From Juglans regia (Eukaryota; Streptophyta; Magnoliopsida; Fagales; Juglandaceae), in assembly GCF_001411555.2 (NCBI RefSeq), contig NC_049907.1, positions 9,618,243 through 9,682,242 on the forward strand: a stretch of DNA of 64,000 bases, read 5' to 3'. Below the pieces are notes generated by a model, which searched no databases, was not told the DNA's origin, and worked only from the letters and a program-made list of their open reading frames with translations. Below, in pieces: positions 1 to 11,399 of the stretch. Made by a program: the position numbers and the translations under genes. How positions within the stretch are numbered: the first letter of the stretch is position 1; every line of letters starts with the position of its first letter.

Positions 1-526
1 ATTGGAATTAATGTTTCTAGAGTAATTACAGCCCCTCACTTCTGATGACAAATCACAAATTCATCCTACACTTTGATAAATTTAGTGCACATAATCCATC
101 CTATTTTCGCAGTAAATAACCACAAACTCATTCGACAAGGAAACTTTGTCTATATACATTCCTTTTTCTACTGCTTTTCATATGAACTTTTGCTTGATTG
201 ATTGCGTTGACAAAGTTGTCCTTCTGGAGATGACCTTGGGCGCTTCCTTTGCTTTTAAACCTTCTTTTATAATTGGAGACATTATTTGGTTGCCTTGTCC
301 CCCCCACAGCGAAGAGCTAAACAAGTATCACGAGTGCCCTAATACCTACCCCGACCCCACTGCAGTGAAGGAGCAAACCAACTACATTGCTGTCCGAATT
401 ACCTCTCTAGGGGGCAAAGAGGCAGGACGGCATGAGACATTTTGACCTCTCCCCGACGGAGAGCGGGCCAAGTCTATAGACCACCCGTATAATGAAGGAA
501 AAGACACGGACATCATCAACAGAATC

Positions 527-797
527 TACATCAACATGATCACCATTAGCAGCTTACCTCCCCACAAGGTAAAAGGGAAAGGTAGGCCTGAAAGGTTGCC
601 TTATCCCTCTTTCGGAGGTGTGTGGGTTGACCCTTAGCCACCCAAAGACAAAAATATCTACCAATGGAATCTACATTAGCGAACTTGTCATCAGCAACTT
701 ATCACCCCGTAAGGCAAAAAAGGAAAGGTAAGCCTAAAAGTTTGTCTTATCCCTCTCATGGAGGAGTGTGGGTCAGCCCTTGGCCACCCCGAAGATG
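527..797. repeat. Two-unit diverged direct repeat
   Basis: Two similar units of roughly 125-148 bp follow each other (about 527-650 and 670-797). Both contain 'cagc(a)ctta', then 'aaggaaaggta(g/a)gcct', then 'cttatccctct', then 'gtgtgggt' and 'ggccacccc/agccaccc'. They lie in the transposon-derived left flank and probably represent a tandem duplication in an LTR or untranslated region. Confidence 0.6.
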
Positions 798-1427
798 AAA
801 TTTTCAAGAAGAGAATCTCAACCAATAGAAGCTAACACTCTAACAATGTAGGAAAAAGTGGTTGAGGAAATAGGAGCAAAAGGAAAAAATGGCTAAGGAA
901 ATAAGAGCGAAAGGAACGAAGCTAAAGGAAATAGGAGCGGGGTAGAAGGTCGGCTAAGGAAAAAGGAAAGGAGGAAACGAGAAGAAAAGTTAAGGAAAAG
1001 CGGCGAGAGAAAGTGAAAGGGCTCGGTGGGACAAAGCGAAGGAAGCCAACATTAGAGACACGAACAAAAGGCAAAGCAGCTAGCAGGGTCAGAAAGGTAA
1101 AATCGGACGCCAATGGGGGGGGCCGAGAAACTTCAAAGGCATGGCCAGACACGGCCGCCTAAGTAACAATTAAAACGATGGACGTATTCTGAGAACAACT
1201 ATCCATAGAGGAATAAGCAAGTGTGGCATGACCGGCCAGCGGGGTGGGTAGGAGCCCAGCGGACCCCTTCACGATCATCCCCTAGGCCAACCACCTGAAA
1301 ACAAAAAGAAGAAAGGAAAAAGGGGCAAAGGCAAGACATGACAAGCAACATATTTGCTTTAGCTAGTATGTATATATATAAGCCGCTGAGTAACAAAAGG
1401 TGGGTACATGCCAAAAAGAAAAAAAAA

Positions 1428-1450
1428 AACAACAACAACAACAACAACAA
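1428..1450. repeat. (AAC)n microsatellite
   Basis: About seven AAC units follow an A-run. The open frames crossing it are low-complexity artefacts. Confidence 0.9.
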
Positions 1451-1780
1451 AGAGAAAAGGGGAAAAGGACACGGCGAGAAGAATACGGAAAAAATGTGGT
1501 TGAGTACAATCAGCGAAGAAAAATTTTATTTATCAGTAGGATTACAAGAAGCAAGTTACATCACAAAGTCGCAGGAAGCCGCAGAACTACGAAGAACACT
1601 TTATACAAGGAAGCTCTTAAATTCAACAAAACAGGTTTCAGTGCCAAACCATAGCCCTAGACCGTAAAATGGCTAGGGATAACCTAAAAGGGCCACAAGA
1701 TCACACTATTCTCGGACAGACCTGCACAAGGTGAGTAAAAAATCTTCAGTAGTGATGAAAACAAACGCCTACAGTACCAT

Positions 1781-4700
1781 TTACTCCATGCATGCATGTA
1801 CCAAAGAAAGTCCTTGTAGGGATCCTAGATTGTAAACCTTGCAGAGTCCAACTCACCAACAATGAACAATGACCACATAACCTCACCACAGTAACCAAGC
1901 CTGATCGAATCACTCTTCCATGCGAAATAAAGGGTGAAGGTCTCCACCATTACAACGTGTCAATAGTGCCAGAGGTTCCCTCCATACATCAATAGGGATG
2001 TAGTGAGGTGATTAATTGAGTCGTATGGTGAACGAGCTGCTTGGGACCCCAACAGCAGAGGGTTGGCAAGGATATCTGCCTGAAAAATTCACCTTCATAA
2101 AAAGGTTCATTCCCCGCAGAATGGCCACCAAGCCCCCGAGATAGCCTGTCGGCCGTGGAATATGGCTTTGGAGTCGAAGCACAATAAGCAAAAGGACGAG
2201 AATGAGAACAAAGGGGCCCGAGGCCCCAATAGCAGAAGGCTGGCAAAAGAGATCTGCCCTTATAGAGAGGAATCACTCCCCGCAGACCTATCACCAAGGC
2301 CACTTGTAATTAGACCTTTGCCAAGAATGTCATGTCGCCACAGAGACTCTTCATGCGGAGGAAAGTGGCCCACACTCATAGCTCGGAGGTCGAATTGGGG
2401 GTTCTGGAGAATGTAGGTCGTCATTCATTCCAGCCTTCATTATAACCGAATCTCCACGCATCGTCGCGGACCCCACGAACATAAGATAGCTCATCTTGCA
2501 AGCTTCAGAGGGGCACTTTTCGGCCTTCGAACACCATCTTATTCACTTCCAGGGCAGCCTCCGCATCTTTTCTCCACTAACTCTCCTCCTCGCCGCCACT
2601 GACTCTTTAAAAACTTGAACCTTGGTCTCGAGCCATTTGATCGAGCAACCATTAGTGTCCCATTGCCGATGAAGTTCCTAGATGTCAGCCTGCAGCCACT
2701 CCAGCTCTGACTCACACTGGTCAAGGGAGTGTTGTAGCGTGTCCCTCACCTCGCAAGTAAGGGAGGCTTCAGTGCGGAGTTGGCCAACTTCCCCTGGGGA
2801 TTTGATCAAATCAGCCAAGGCTTTTTTAGCCGCCTCCTTCTGCTTCTACTCGGAGGCCACAAGGTCTAAAGTCATCTAAACCAGAGAGCGAAGGTCTCGA
2901 TTCTCTTTCCTTTGCCTTGTGATGACGATCAGCATGGTCGCATAAAGGTCTACAGGAACTCCCTCAACGACCTTCGTGCCCATTCCCTTGCCAAGCACTC
3001 TGGGCACCATGTTCCCCTCACCTAGAAAGTCTACCTCCTTCTCCTTGGCATTACCAGGTAAATGGGCTTCAGCTGCAGAGGCACCATCAACCGCAACTCT
3101 TTGGGTTGGTGGCACAACGTGAGGAAGATTGGCAATTGGCATTGTCTCATCAGGAACTTTTGGGGGCATAAGGATTTGAAATATCAGGACTGACGTCGCC
3201 TGGAAGGAATGGGAATGTTGTCAAAATCAGCAGGAGCGGGAGAGATAGGACAGAGTCTTTTTGCCTTTCCCCCCACTAGCGGGCTCAGGGAACAACTGTG
3301 AACAGGTGAAACAACCGGATTCATGGGAATACCTGTATCAGAGTGCAAGTTAGCAAGGGCAACCAAATACCGACTTAGGCTATCCATCAACAATAGAGCC
3401 TCCGAATAAACCTCGTTAAGATGTACCGACACCCAGACTAAAAACAATTCCCAGTCTCACTGACTCGCGAGGCTTCGGTTTGGGGCGACTGATCGAGGTA
3501 TCATCAACAGTGCCCTAGTTGGCACGAACAAAAAATGAACGCTTAACAATCTGCCAAGCTGGATACTCGCACCCCTCACCCGACAAGAAGAAAAACTTGT
3601 GGGTATACCCCTTTGCCACCTTATGTCTCTCCTCCATCCGAGCCCATTCCTGACTCGGCTGTAAACTGTAGATACGTTGACCCTTCCATACTAGATTATG
3701 AGTGATAAAGAACTCGCGGGCCCTAAGGTCAGGGAAATATGACCCGGCCCCCTCCAAAGCATGGCGCTAGATAATACAGCACGAGACCAAAATCCTTCAT
3801 GCAAGAGGAGGGAGTTGAGCAGGCACCAGCACAAACAAGCTCAACTTCGTGTACTGGCCGAAAAAATGGCAACCACAAGCCACAAGAGAACATGGTAGGA
3901 TACACTGCAATGTGGGTTCCGTAGCTTCCTCATCCATCGCTCCACCAATGGGGGAAGGCATTACAAGCTCCACCTGCGAGGGGATCCTGTAGGTTGCTTT
4001 CAACTCTTCCAATTCGTCAGAAGTAACCACCGACAACCATGAAAAAAGGAATCGCAATGAATGACAGCGGCTTGAACTGCGCCAGATGGCACCGCCTGGG
4101 CTCTAGAACACGAAGATCTCTCCAGGGCCATGAAGGGTAGGAAAGGTTGAAGAAAAAATTTGGAAGAAAAGTGAGAGAAAGAAATCGCAGAATGACAAGA
4201 TGGAAGTGGAATAAATACGATGGGTTATGCAATACGAGAGAAAGGCTTTATATAGGAGGGGGAGACGATCATCCTCCCGAGGTATCATAATTTCACATAT
4301 CACACACGTGTCCCATTAAGTACCAAGATCTCTCGATTAGCGCAACTACCAAAAATCGTATCTCCTGGCACAATGTGGGAATTAACAACAGCGAAATACA
4401 GAGCCATGACACGGAAATCGAAGGAGCACATTCAATGCGAAAGTGTAATTGACGTTGTACTGCCGCGTAAGCAAAATACAACAGGTCACTTAGTGTGCGG
4501 CAGGTGGGCCGGGAACTTGTCAAGGCATAAGAACAATAGGAATGAAAGGAATTCCTCCTAGACCTGTCTGGGAAGAATTGACAGGGTAACTGTAAGGGGA
4601 TTTCTCTCCCTAAGATAGGCTCACCGGGCATCGGCTCAGAAACCTGGCCCAAAGGGTTGCCTATCCAAGCAAGGAACAAAATGTCAACCAAGAAGGGGCG

Positions 4701-4857
4701 TCGTACAATTGACAAGACAGATCAACTTGACACATTGCGGCCGCTTTAGGGAATTGTATATGCACAGATTGCATGGAAAAAATAGAGGACCCTCGATTCA
4801 TTGGCATCAGGTCATCCACGGCTTAAATAAATCTGAGGAGGGGTTAGGGAACCTCTC
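1781..4857 (-). mobile_element. Gypsy-type element remnant, left arm
   Basis: Minus-strand mirror of the right-arm remnant at 20890-23966, described there. A TATATAAA box lies at 4247-4254 (minus). Translated pieces resemble the plant 'putative gypsy-type transposon' domain (EELKATYRIPSQVELVMP) followed by a coiled-coil-like stretch. All frames are broken by stops and frameshifts. Unlike the right copy, this one seems to continue beyond the palindrome into 1-1780. Confidence 0.6.
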
Positions 4858-4982
4858 CGCAATGTGTTAGAAGTGACAAAATTTTGGATGACATAATTGT
4901 TTAGCCCTAAAGGCATCACTCCTCAACGAAAGTCTATTGTGGAACATAAACACCAAAATCTACACAATGCAACCAGGGTGTT

Positions 4983-5430
4983 TGTAATGCCCCAATGTAA
5001 GGCCCAAATCACATAGCCTATACTCCAAAAGGACTAGTTAAAAAGAAAATTAAACCTCATTAGAACCTTATAAAGAACAAGAATCTCTCATTCCCAAGCA
5101 ATTTGTGATTTCATACACTACCTACCCTCACCTATCATATGGAGTATCACAATCTCCCACCCGCCCCCTTAAATTCCTGAAGTTCTCATTAGGCCCATCT
5201 ATCATAGGTGTCATGGCTCAAGTCCCACATTTCTGGTTGAAATAGACTCTGCTACCATTTTTAATGCCTCAGTGGAAGACTCAAACCACATAGCCTATGC
5301 TCCAAAAGCATTAGTCAATGATACAATTGGAGCACCATTGGAACCTTCTAAAGAGCAATAACTTCTCCTTCCTTAAATAATGTGGGATTCCATACACCAT
5401 TTACTATCACTTATTATATGGGGTATCACA
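4983..5430 (-). mobile_element. TRIM retrotransposon, left arm
   Basis: Mirror of the right-arm TRIM at 20317-20764. Two LTRs of about 170 bp surround about 108 bp containing a primer-binding-like site and a G-rich polypurine tract. Non-coding. Confidence 0.7.
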
Positions 5431-5780
5431 ACAGGTTTTAATGAAAAAAATTAAAATGTACTAGCATTGAAACCTAAGGGCAATCTAGTATTTTCCTTTG
5501 GAAAGAGTAATAAGTCAAGAGAAATGATATTTGCATCCTTAGGGTGTGTAAGTCCTACATACTCTTTTTTTAAAAAATAGATAAATATGAGATCTACATG
5601 AAAAAGTTAATTTTTTTTATGACAGACCCCACTATTTTTCAAAATGTGTTTACGGGGCTTGCATAGCTTAGACTGTATCTAGCATTATTCATATCTTAAA
5701 TATAATTTTAAGGTGTCCAAGTAACATTAAGAAAGAGTAACTTGCAAGTCACGTGCATGCCTTTTGAAAATACAAACAAG
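5431..5780. other. Gene-free segment between TRIM and NHL-leader fragment
   Basis: AT-rich DNA without coding potential. It looks like a dispersed MITE-like piece (around 5560-5700 it has A/T runs and 'gacagaccccactattttt'). Mirrored at 19967-20316. I cannot assign a family. Confidence 0.3.
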
Positions 5781-6087
5781 TGATGAACAAAGAAAAGGAG
5801 AAAATATTGGCTACAAAAACTGATGAAGTAATTGTTGGGTTCTCAAGATTGACTCAAACTTAAACCAGAACTTCACCTTTCCATTGAAGAAAAAAATAGA
5901 AATAAAGTTGAAAGAATCTGTGGTTGGGAAGCCATGAAAATGGACCAAAAAAGTTAATTTACACTGTTTAATTAATCTGTTTCCAGTGATATTAGATTGA
6001 TAGAAATTAGAGAATTGTATGTTTGTTTGATAGGAAAGAAGGCTGAAAGAAAATGCAGGGATGCTTAGCGAAAGCACATAGAATTTG
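5781..6087 (-). pseudogene. Copy of NHL-gene leader, left arm
   Basis: On the minus strand this matches the region upstream of the NHL/LEA2 gene (37126-37434) at roughly nine bases in ten, including 'tttcgctaagc', 'caatctaatatcactgg' and 'ccattttcatggcttccca'. It stops before the NHL start codon, so no coding sequence was copied. It abuts the 5'-truncated end of the LINE. Mirrored at 19660-19966. Confidence 0.85.
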
Positions 6088-6438
6088 TTTGGAGATGGAT
6101 GCTACCAAGGAGCCGATCTCTTATTTCTAGATTGGTGCTCCTGGTCTGGCTACGAGTAGGAAACAAAAGGTTATCTATGAGACATTGCCTGCATATTGTG
6201 GAAAATGCAGAGTTCAGGGTCATAATTCTAAGACATGTCGTGCAGGAAAATCTAAGCATGGGGAGCAAAACTGTGGCTGTAAGAAAGGAGAATCAGAACC
6301 TGGTGGAACTAGTTACGGTAATACACAAGGTGGTGAGATGAACAACGTCGTGGTTATTCCTCCTAAGACAGAGACCTACGAACCAGTTGGTGATATTCCG
6401 AAACCGGTTGGTGATATTCTAAAACCAACTCCTGACTA
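6078..6438 (+). pseudogene. LINE ORF1 (gag-like) C-terminal remnant
   Basis: The frame from the truncation reads RICLEMDATKEPISYF, then a stop, then the part containing CGKCRVQGHNSKTC, a CX2CX4HX4C zinc knuckle. Plant LINE ORF1 proteins have this order: a DUF4283-like region followed by a zf-CCHC_4 knuckle with a 'YE.LPAYC.KC' lead-in. The N-terminal RNA-binding part is missing because of the 5' truncation. The last part is proline/valine-rich and ends at 6438. Confidence 0.8.
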
Positions 6439-6840
6439 GGGGATTATTATGGAGGTCAATGTTCACGATGATGGAGGGGTGCTAGCTCCAAGTGAGGATG
6501 CAGGTTCTCTTGTGAACCATAATAGCATTTTTTTTTTTTTTTTAATGTTGAAGAGCCCTCTCCTCCGATCTTGGAGGAATCTGCTAACATTGATCTGGAG
6601 GAAAATGAACTTTGTTTAGCAGTTAAGACTCTAAATGAAAATATGGGCAATAATCTTGAAGATATTGCTTCCAAGCCAGATCCTGATATCCCTCCAGAAG
6701 TGCTCCCTTAGTTTCAGGATTACCAGTCAGAATCTAAAGGTAAAAAAGTTAAGAAAAAATATCAAAAGAAAAAGTTTGAGAAAGTTAGAAGCTCCATTCG
6801 GGTCATTACCCGTCCCTCTGCCTTGTCTTTATGAGTAACT

Positions 6841-7870
6841 CTATTATTGTTGGAATGCCCGTGGCAACGGTACCTCTCATCGTAGACTGAAGAATTTAGT
6901 TTGTAAGTTTAAGCCTAAGATGGTTGCGGTTTTGGAACCATTCCAAAATTTGAACAAAGCTACCCATTTGCAACATTATTTACACTTTGACTCATTTACT
7001 TCGAATGTAGCTGATGGTGGTAAAATCTAGATTTTCTGGAATAATACTCTTGATATTCAAGTGGTGTGGACAAATTTACAGTTTGTTTCTCTTCGTGTTA
7101 ACACGGGGTCCTATCATTTTTTGTGTACTATCATCTATGCTAAGTGCAGTATGTATGAGAGGAAAAGTTTGTGGGAGGATCTTAGTTCCCAAGCTATGGG
7201 ATCGAAGCCTTGTCTTTTTGCTGGGGATTTTAATATCATTCGGAATAACTCGGAGAGAAGGGGTGGCTCATCTCTATCAAATGCAGCGATGGAGGACTTT
7301 AATGACTGAGTCCACCAAGGTGGTTTGGTTGAGATGAAGTCTAAGGGCAGAAATTTTTCTTGGTGTAATGAGCAGTCGGGTCTTGCTCGGTCTTGGGCGA
7401 AGTTAGATCAAGTTTTAATGGGTTTCTCTTTGCTCTCTTATTTTTCGAATGCAGTTTTTTCTTATCTGCAGCACACCACGTCCGATCACTCTCCTATGGT
7501 TATTGAGTTCAAGATGGATCCTTTCTCTTATGGCCCTTCGCCTTTTCGTTTTCAACAAATGTGGGAGGATCATTCACAATTTTTGTTGTGTGTTCGTCAG
7601 GCATGGTCTGCATCTGTTGGTGGTCATGGGCTTACTAAATTGGCTTTTAAATTGAAGAACACTAAGGTCACCTTGCATGAATGGAATAAAAAGATTTTCG
7701 GTCATACTAATATGCATATTAATTCTCTTGAGCAGCAAATTGAGGAGCTTGAAAAGAAACTTCAGCAAAATTGGGATGAATCTATAGAGAGGGATCTTAT
7801 GGCCTCTTATGCGGAATTGGATAATTAGCTCAATCGTGAAGATACTAGATTGGCTCAAATGTCTAAGTTA
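6841..7870 (+). pseudogene. LINE ORF2 endonuclease domain, broken
   Basis: Joining frames gives a recognisable AP-endonuclease-like domain. Landmarks are WNARGNGT at the start, VLEPF with the metal-binding Glu, FAGDFNIIR with Asp/Asn, and TTSDHSPMVIEF with the final Asp-His. This domain nicks target DNA for target-primed reverse transcription. Stops near 7308 and 7827 and several frame changes break it. In the left arm codon 7826-7828 is TAG; the right arm reads TGG there, so this stop arose in only one arm. Confidence 0.85.
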
Positions 7871-8236
7871 GAATGACATATGGATGGTGATCGTAACACA
7901 AAGTTGATTCATGCCTGCCTTGCTAATAAACAACGTAAAAGAGTGGTGGACATGAGATCATCGAATGGCATGGTGTTCAATTCACCGAAGAGTATTCATC
8001 AGGGGGCTGTGGATTTCTTTTCTACTTTATTGCAGGGCACGCCGACCAGATTGTTACTTGATTTATCGACTCTTATCTCACCTATTATTTCTGATTCTGA
8101 CAACTCGATTTTGTGTGCGGTGCCTTCTATGAATGAAGTGTTCTCTGTTCTGTCTTTTATTCCTTCTAATAGCTCCTCGGACCTGATGGCTTTGATTCTG
8201 GTTTTTTCAAAAGTACTTGGGAGATTGTGAAAGAGG

Positions 8237-9106
8237 ATGTCTTGGAAGCCATATCTTATTTTTTTTAATTCTAAACAGCTTCCAAGATTTTTTACTAAAT
8301 CTTTTCTTGTCTTAATTCTAGAGGTTGATACACCTTCTGGTTTTGATAAGTTTAGGCCTATCAGCCTATGCTCGGTGTTCTATAAAATATGCTCCAAAAT
8401 CATTGTTAATCGTTTGACAGGTCTCATCTCACGAATAATTTTGTGGGAGCAAGGCGCTTTCATTCCGAGGAGAAGCATCTTTAAAAATATTAGTATTACA
8501 CAGGAAATGGTCCACTCCATTAATAAGAAGGCCCATGGTGGTAATATCATGATTAAACTGGATATGGCTAAAGCCTATGATCGAGTGGATTGGCTGTTTC
8601 TTCTAGAGGTTCTTCACTATTTTGGATTTTCCTCTAATTTTTGTGCTCTTATCAGAACATGCATCTCGACTCCTTGGTATTCTATTATAATGAAAGGCAC
8701 TATTAAAGGTTTTTTTCAAGGTGGTCGGGGCTTGCGTCAGGGTGATCCCCTTTCTCCCTTTCTCTTTATTATCCTTGAAGAAATTCTCTCTAGATTGATC
8801 AAGCAAAGTGTGGAGGCTCGAAAATTTGGTCAATTCTCACAGGCCCAAGGTACGCCCATAATTTTTCATCTTATGTATGCTGATGATGTGGTGCTTTTTT
8901 CTAGTAGTAGCTCTCAAGCACTAAAGGAGATTTTATTTGTGCTTCATAAATACAAGAGTTGGTCGGGTCATTGTATCAATCACTCTAAATCTGCCATTTA
9001 CTACTCTCAAAAAATTTCTTTAGCTCGTAAAAGCTTATTATTACGGAAGACTGGATTTTCAGAAGGATTTTTCCCTTTCAAATATCTTGGAGTGCCTATT
9101 ATTTAG
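8237..9106 (+). pseudogene. LINE reverse transcriptase core, left arm
   Basis: A 289-residue open stretch with the classic non-LTR RT blocks: FRPISLCSVFYKICSKI, QGAFIPRRSI, IMIKLDMAKAYDRVDW (first catalytic Asp), GLRQGDPLSPFLFII, and LMYADDVVLF (the catalytic YADD). The thumb continues in another frame at 9177-9518 (FFWGEDNNKGKKKWMAWNSVC). The core is open, but upstream and downstream breaks separate it from the endonuclease and RNase H, so ORF2 is dead. It differs from the right-arm copy at two residues (Ser/Leu and Ser/Asn). Confidence 0.93.
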
Positions 9107-9837
9107 GGTCGTCTCAAACAGGTGCATCTGGAAGATATGGTGTCTAATATTCAAACAATAAATATCGGGGTGGAAGATGAGATTTCTTTCGGCGGGTAGC
9201 CGTCTTATTTTACTTCGTCATGTTCTTTCTAGTATGGCTCTTCATATTTTTGCCGTTCTTCAAGTCCCGCAATCTACTATTAAAACCCTTCATCGTATGA
9301 TGAGTACTTTCTTCTGGGGGGAGGATAATAACAAAGGTAAGAAAAAATGGATGGCCTGGAATTCTGTCTGTCGTCCCGTGAAGGAAGGTGGCTTGGCTCT
9401 TAGGAACCTCGATGATATGCAAAAATCCCTTCATGCTAGATTTGCTTGGAATCTTATTCAAGGTAATTCTTTATGGGCTAACTTTTTTAAGGGTAAGTAT
9501 GTGGGTTCTAAACCATAGGCCCTGGTTGATCCAACTAAGGGTACAAGGTTCTGGAAAATAATTGCTAAATCCCTTCCTTTGGTCTTGGATAATTCTAAGT
9601 GGCTTCTTAAAGAGGGTAAGGTTTTTTTCTGGTATGATAAATGGCAGGACAGAGGCCCTTTAGCTAATGATATGAATATTGTGGGGATTCCTCATCTTCA
9701 AGTGAAGGATTGCAAATTAAATAATGATTGCGATGTGGATTTTGTTCTACAGTTAGTGGGACCAGATCACTTTGATGGTATTTTAGAGGATATTTGTAAG
9801 GCTAAACCGGGTTTGGATGTTCTGATTTGGACCAATA

Positions 9838-10957
9838 ATGATAATCGTTTGTTTTCCACTAAGTCGGCTTAGGATTGTGTCCGTATTAGGGGTGATACTA
9901 TTGAGGGGCACTCTTGGATGTGGCATAAGAGTCTTCCTCTTAAAATGTCTACCCATATGCGGAAAGTTTGGTATATGGCCCTTAGTGTCGATCGTCATCT
10001 TCGACGTATTGGCATTCCTATTACCTACCTCTCGTTGTGATAGTTGTGCTAACGGTCACTATGAGGACCAAAATCATGTTCTTTTTGCAGGTGATATTGC
10101 GAACACTATTTGGCGATATTTTGGGGCTAGCCTTGGGATCTCGTTTGGCCGAAATTGGAAAGACACGGTGAAGATTTTGTTTTGCCGTGCAACTCTATCG
10201 TCTCAAGTTGGCATTATTGTGGGAATTCTCCCGGTGATTATCACTTGGAGAATCTAGCAAAGGCACTGTTTGGTGTGTACGGAGGGTCGCTTTGAATCTG
10301 CCTCTGACATTATTCACTCTGTTCGTCGGTGGATTAGTCTTATTTGTCGCGATATGCATGCTAGTTCTCACATATCTGGTTTTGATTTGCATGTACTTGA
10401 AAGTTTGCATGACCAGTCTGTTCTTACCCCAATCCAGCGTTGTAAAGTTATTGCTTGGCAACGGCCTTCGGCGGGATGGGTTAAGCTTAATACAGATGGC
10501 AGTAGTTTGGGTAATCCGGGTGCCTCAAGTATAGGTGGGAATATTAGAAATAATCATGGTAAGCTAATTCATGCTTTTTCTTCGTTCATTGGTACAGGTT
10601 CTAACAATCGGGCAAAACTTTTAGCTCTTCTTCATGGGCTCGAGGTTTGTAAATCTTTATCTTTCAATTATGTGGATATTGAACTTGATTCTATGACTAT
10701 TATTTGCTGGTGGAGGAGCAAAAGATGTGGGGTGGTACCTGGATGATTTCTGGGAGGAAATTATGGACATTATGAACTCCATGACATGCTCGATTCATCA
10801 TGTTTTTCGTGAGAGAAATAAAGTTGCAGATTGGTTAGCCAAACATGGGGATTCTGGTAGTGATTTAGTTGTCTCTCACTTGACGGAGACTCCCCGAGCG
10901 CTGCGTGGTCTTATCCACATGGACTACTTCGGGTTGCCTTCGTTCCATTTTAGTTAG
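9838..10957 (+). pseudogene. LINE zf-RVT and RNase H C-terminus, broken
   Basis: Around 9930-10130 a Cys/His region (LPLKMSTHMRKVWYMAL..CDSCANGHYEDQNHVLF) matches the zf-RVT domain of plant LINEs. At 10470-10957, in two frames, is an RNase H: WVKLNTDGSSLGNPG (first Asp), ELDSMTII (Asp) and HHVFRERNKVADWLAKHG. The expected catalytic Glu of the 'RAELLALL' motif is Lys here (RAKLLALL), so this domain would be inactive even without the frameshift near 10735. The same change is in both arms. Confidence 0.85.
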
Positions 10958-11175
10958 TTTCATGTGTCTTTTTGCTTGTGGTTTTATTTTTTTTCCATGG
11001 TTTTTATGTATTCTGGCTTGGTTTTTCTTCTACACGCTGGGTTTTCGTTTTGTATCCCAGATGCTTGATTTGTAACCATGGTTTTCCTCCGCCACAAGTG
11101 AGGGTTATTAATAAATTTGGGAATGGGTCACTTTTGGACAGGTGACCCTAACTCTTTCTAAAAAAAAAAAAAAAA

Positions 11176-11293
11176 GTATTTCATGATTGTATCTTATCTC
11201 ATATCATTATTACAATTTTTTCAAATTCTACACAAAATATAATAAACAATTCAATTTTTTCAAATCTCAAAATAATAATAATAATAATAAATA
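11176..11293. repeat. AT-rich dispersed MITE fragment, left arm
   Basis: Matches a repeat seen many times in this window (for example 40075-40190 and 44800-45020): a TTA/TAA run, 'gagatttgaaaa', 'aattgtttattatatttt' and 'gatgagat'-like ends. It lies between the LINE poly(A) and the gene 3' flank and is cut by the LINE. Mirrored at 14455-14572. Confidence 0.6.
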
Positions 11294-11399
11294 CAAGAAA
11301 GTTCAAAACCAACCAGCCCCATGGCTTACCCAACTACATATTATTACAACCATGCATATCATTTTTACAAACCAAAAGAGTCCAACCTAATACTAGGAA

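Larger units (their letters stand above)
1..1780 (-). mobile_element. Distal part of gypsy-type remnant outside the palindrome
   Basis: No credible gene is visible here. Read on the minus strand, the sequence appears to continue the gypsy-type element of the left arm past the palindrome edge at 1781 without a break. It carries an AATAAA-like polyadenylation signal near 1525-1535 (minus), long pyrimidine tracts on the minus strand (purine-rich on plus at 850-1020), and a TATA-like run at 1371-1380. The right arm stops at the mirrored point and is followed by different DNA, so this side holds the longer version of the element. The assignment rests on continuity only; I see no LTR end or pol domain. 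Confidence 0.4.
6078..11175 (+). mobile_element. Decayed plant L1-clade LINE, left arm
   Basis: A 5'-truncated non-LTR retrotransposon ending in a poly(A) tail at 11160-11175. In order it carries the end of a gag-like ORF1 with a CCHC knuckle, an AP-type endonuclease, a reverse transcriptase with YADD, a zf-RVT-like Cys/His region and an RNase H. Several stops and frameshifts break the ORFs, so it is not autonomous. The 5' junction falls in a 10-bp stretch ('atagaatttg') shared with the NHL leader next to it. The DNA after the poly(A) is not repeated before the 5' end, so I see no target-site duplication. It lies antisense to, and downstream of, the left gene copy. Confidence 0.95.

Noticed and set aside
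1428..1450. CRISPR-like or satellite array
   Set aside because: It is only a short AAC microsatellite; no spaced repeats are present, and CRISPR is not expected in a plant nuclear genome.
1989..2303. 104-residue open frame and its mirror at 23444-23758
   Set aside because: It lies in the decayed gypsy-type remnant; neighbouring frames change repeatedly and no domain is visible.
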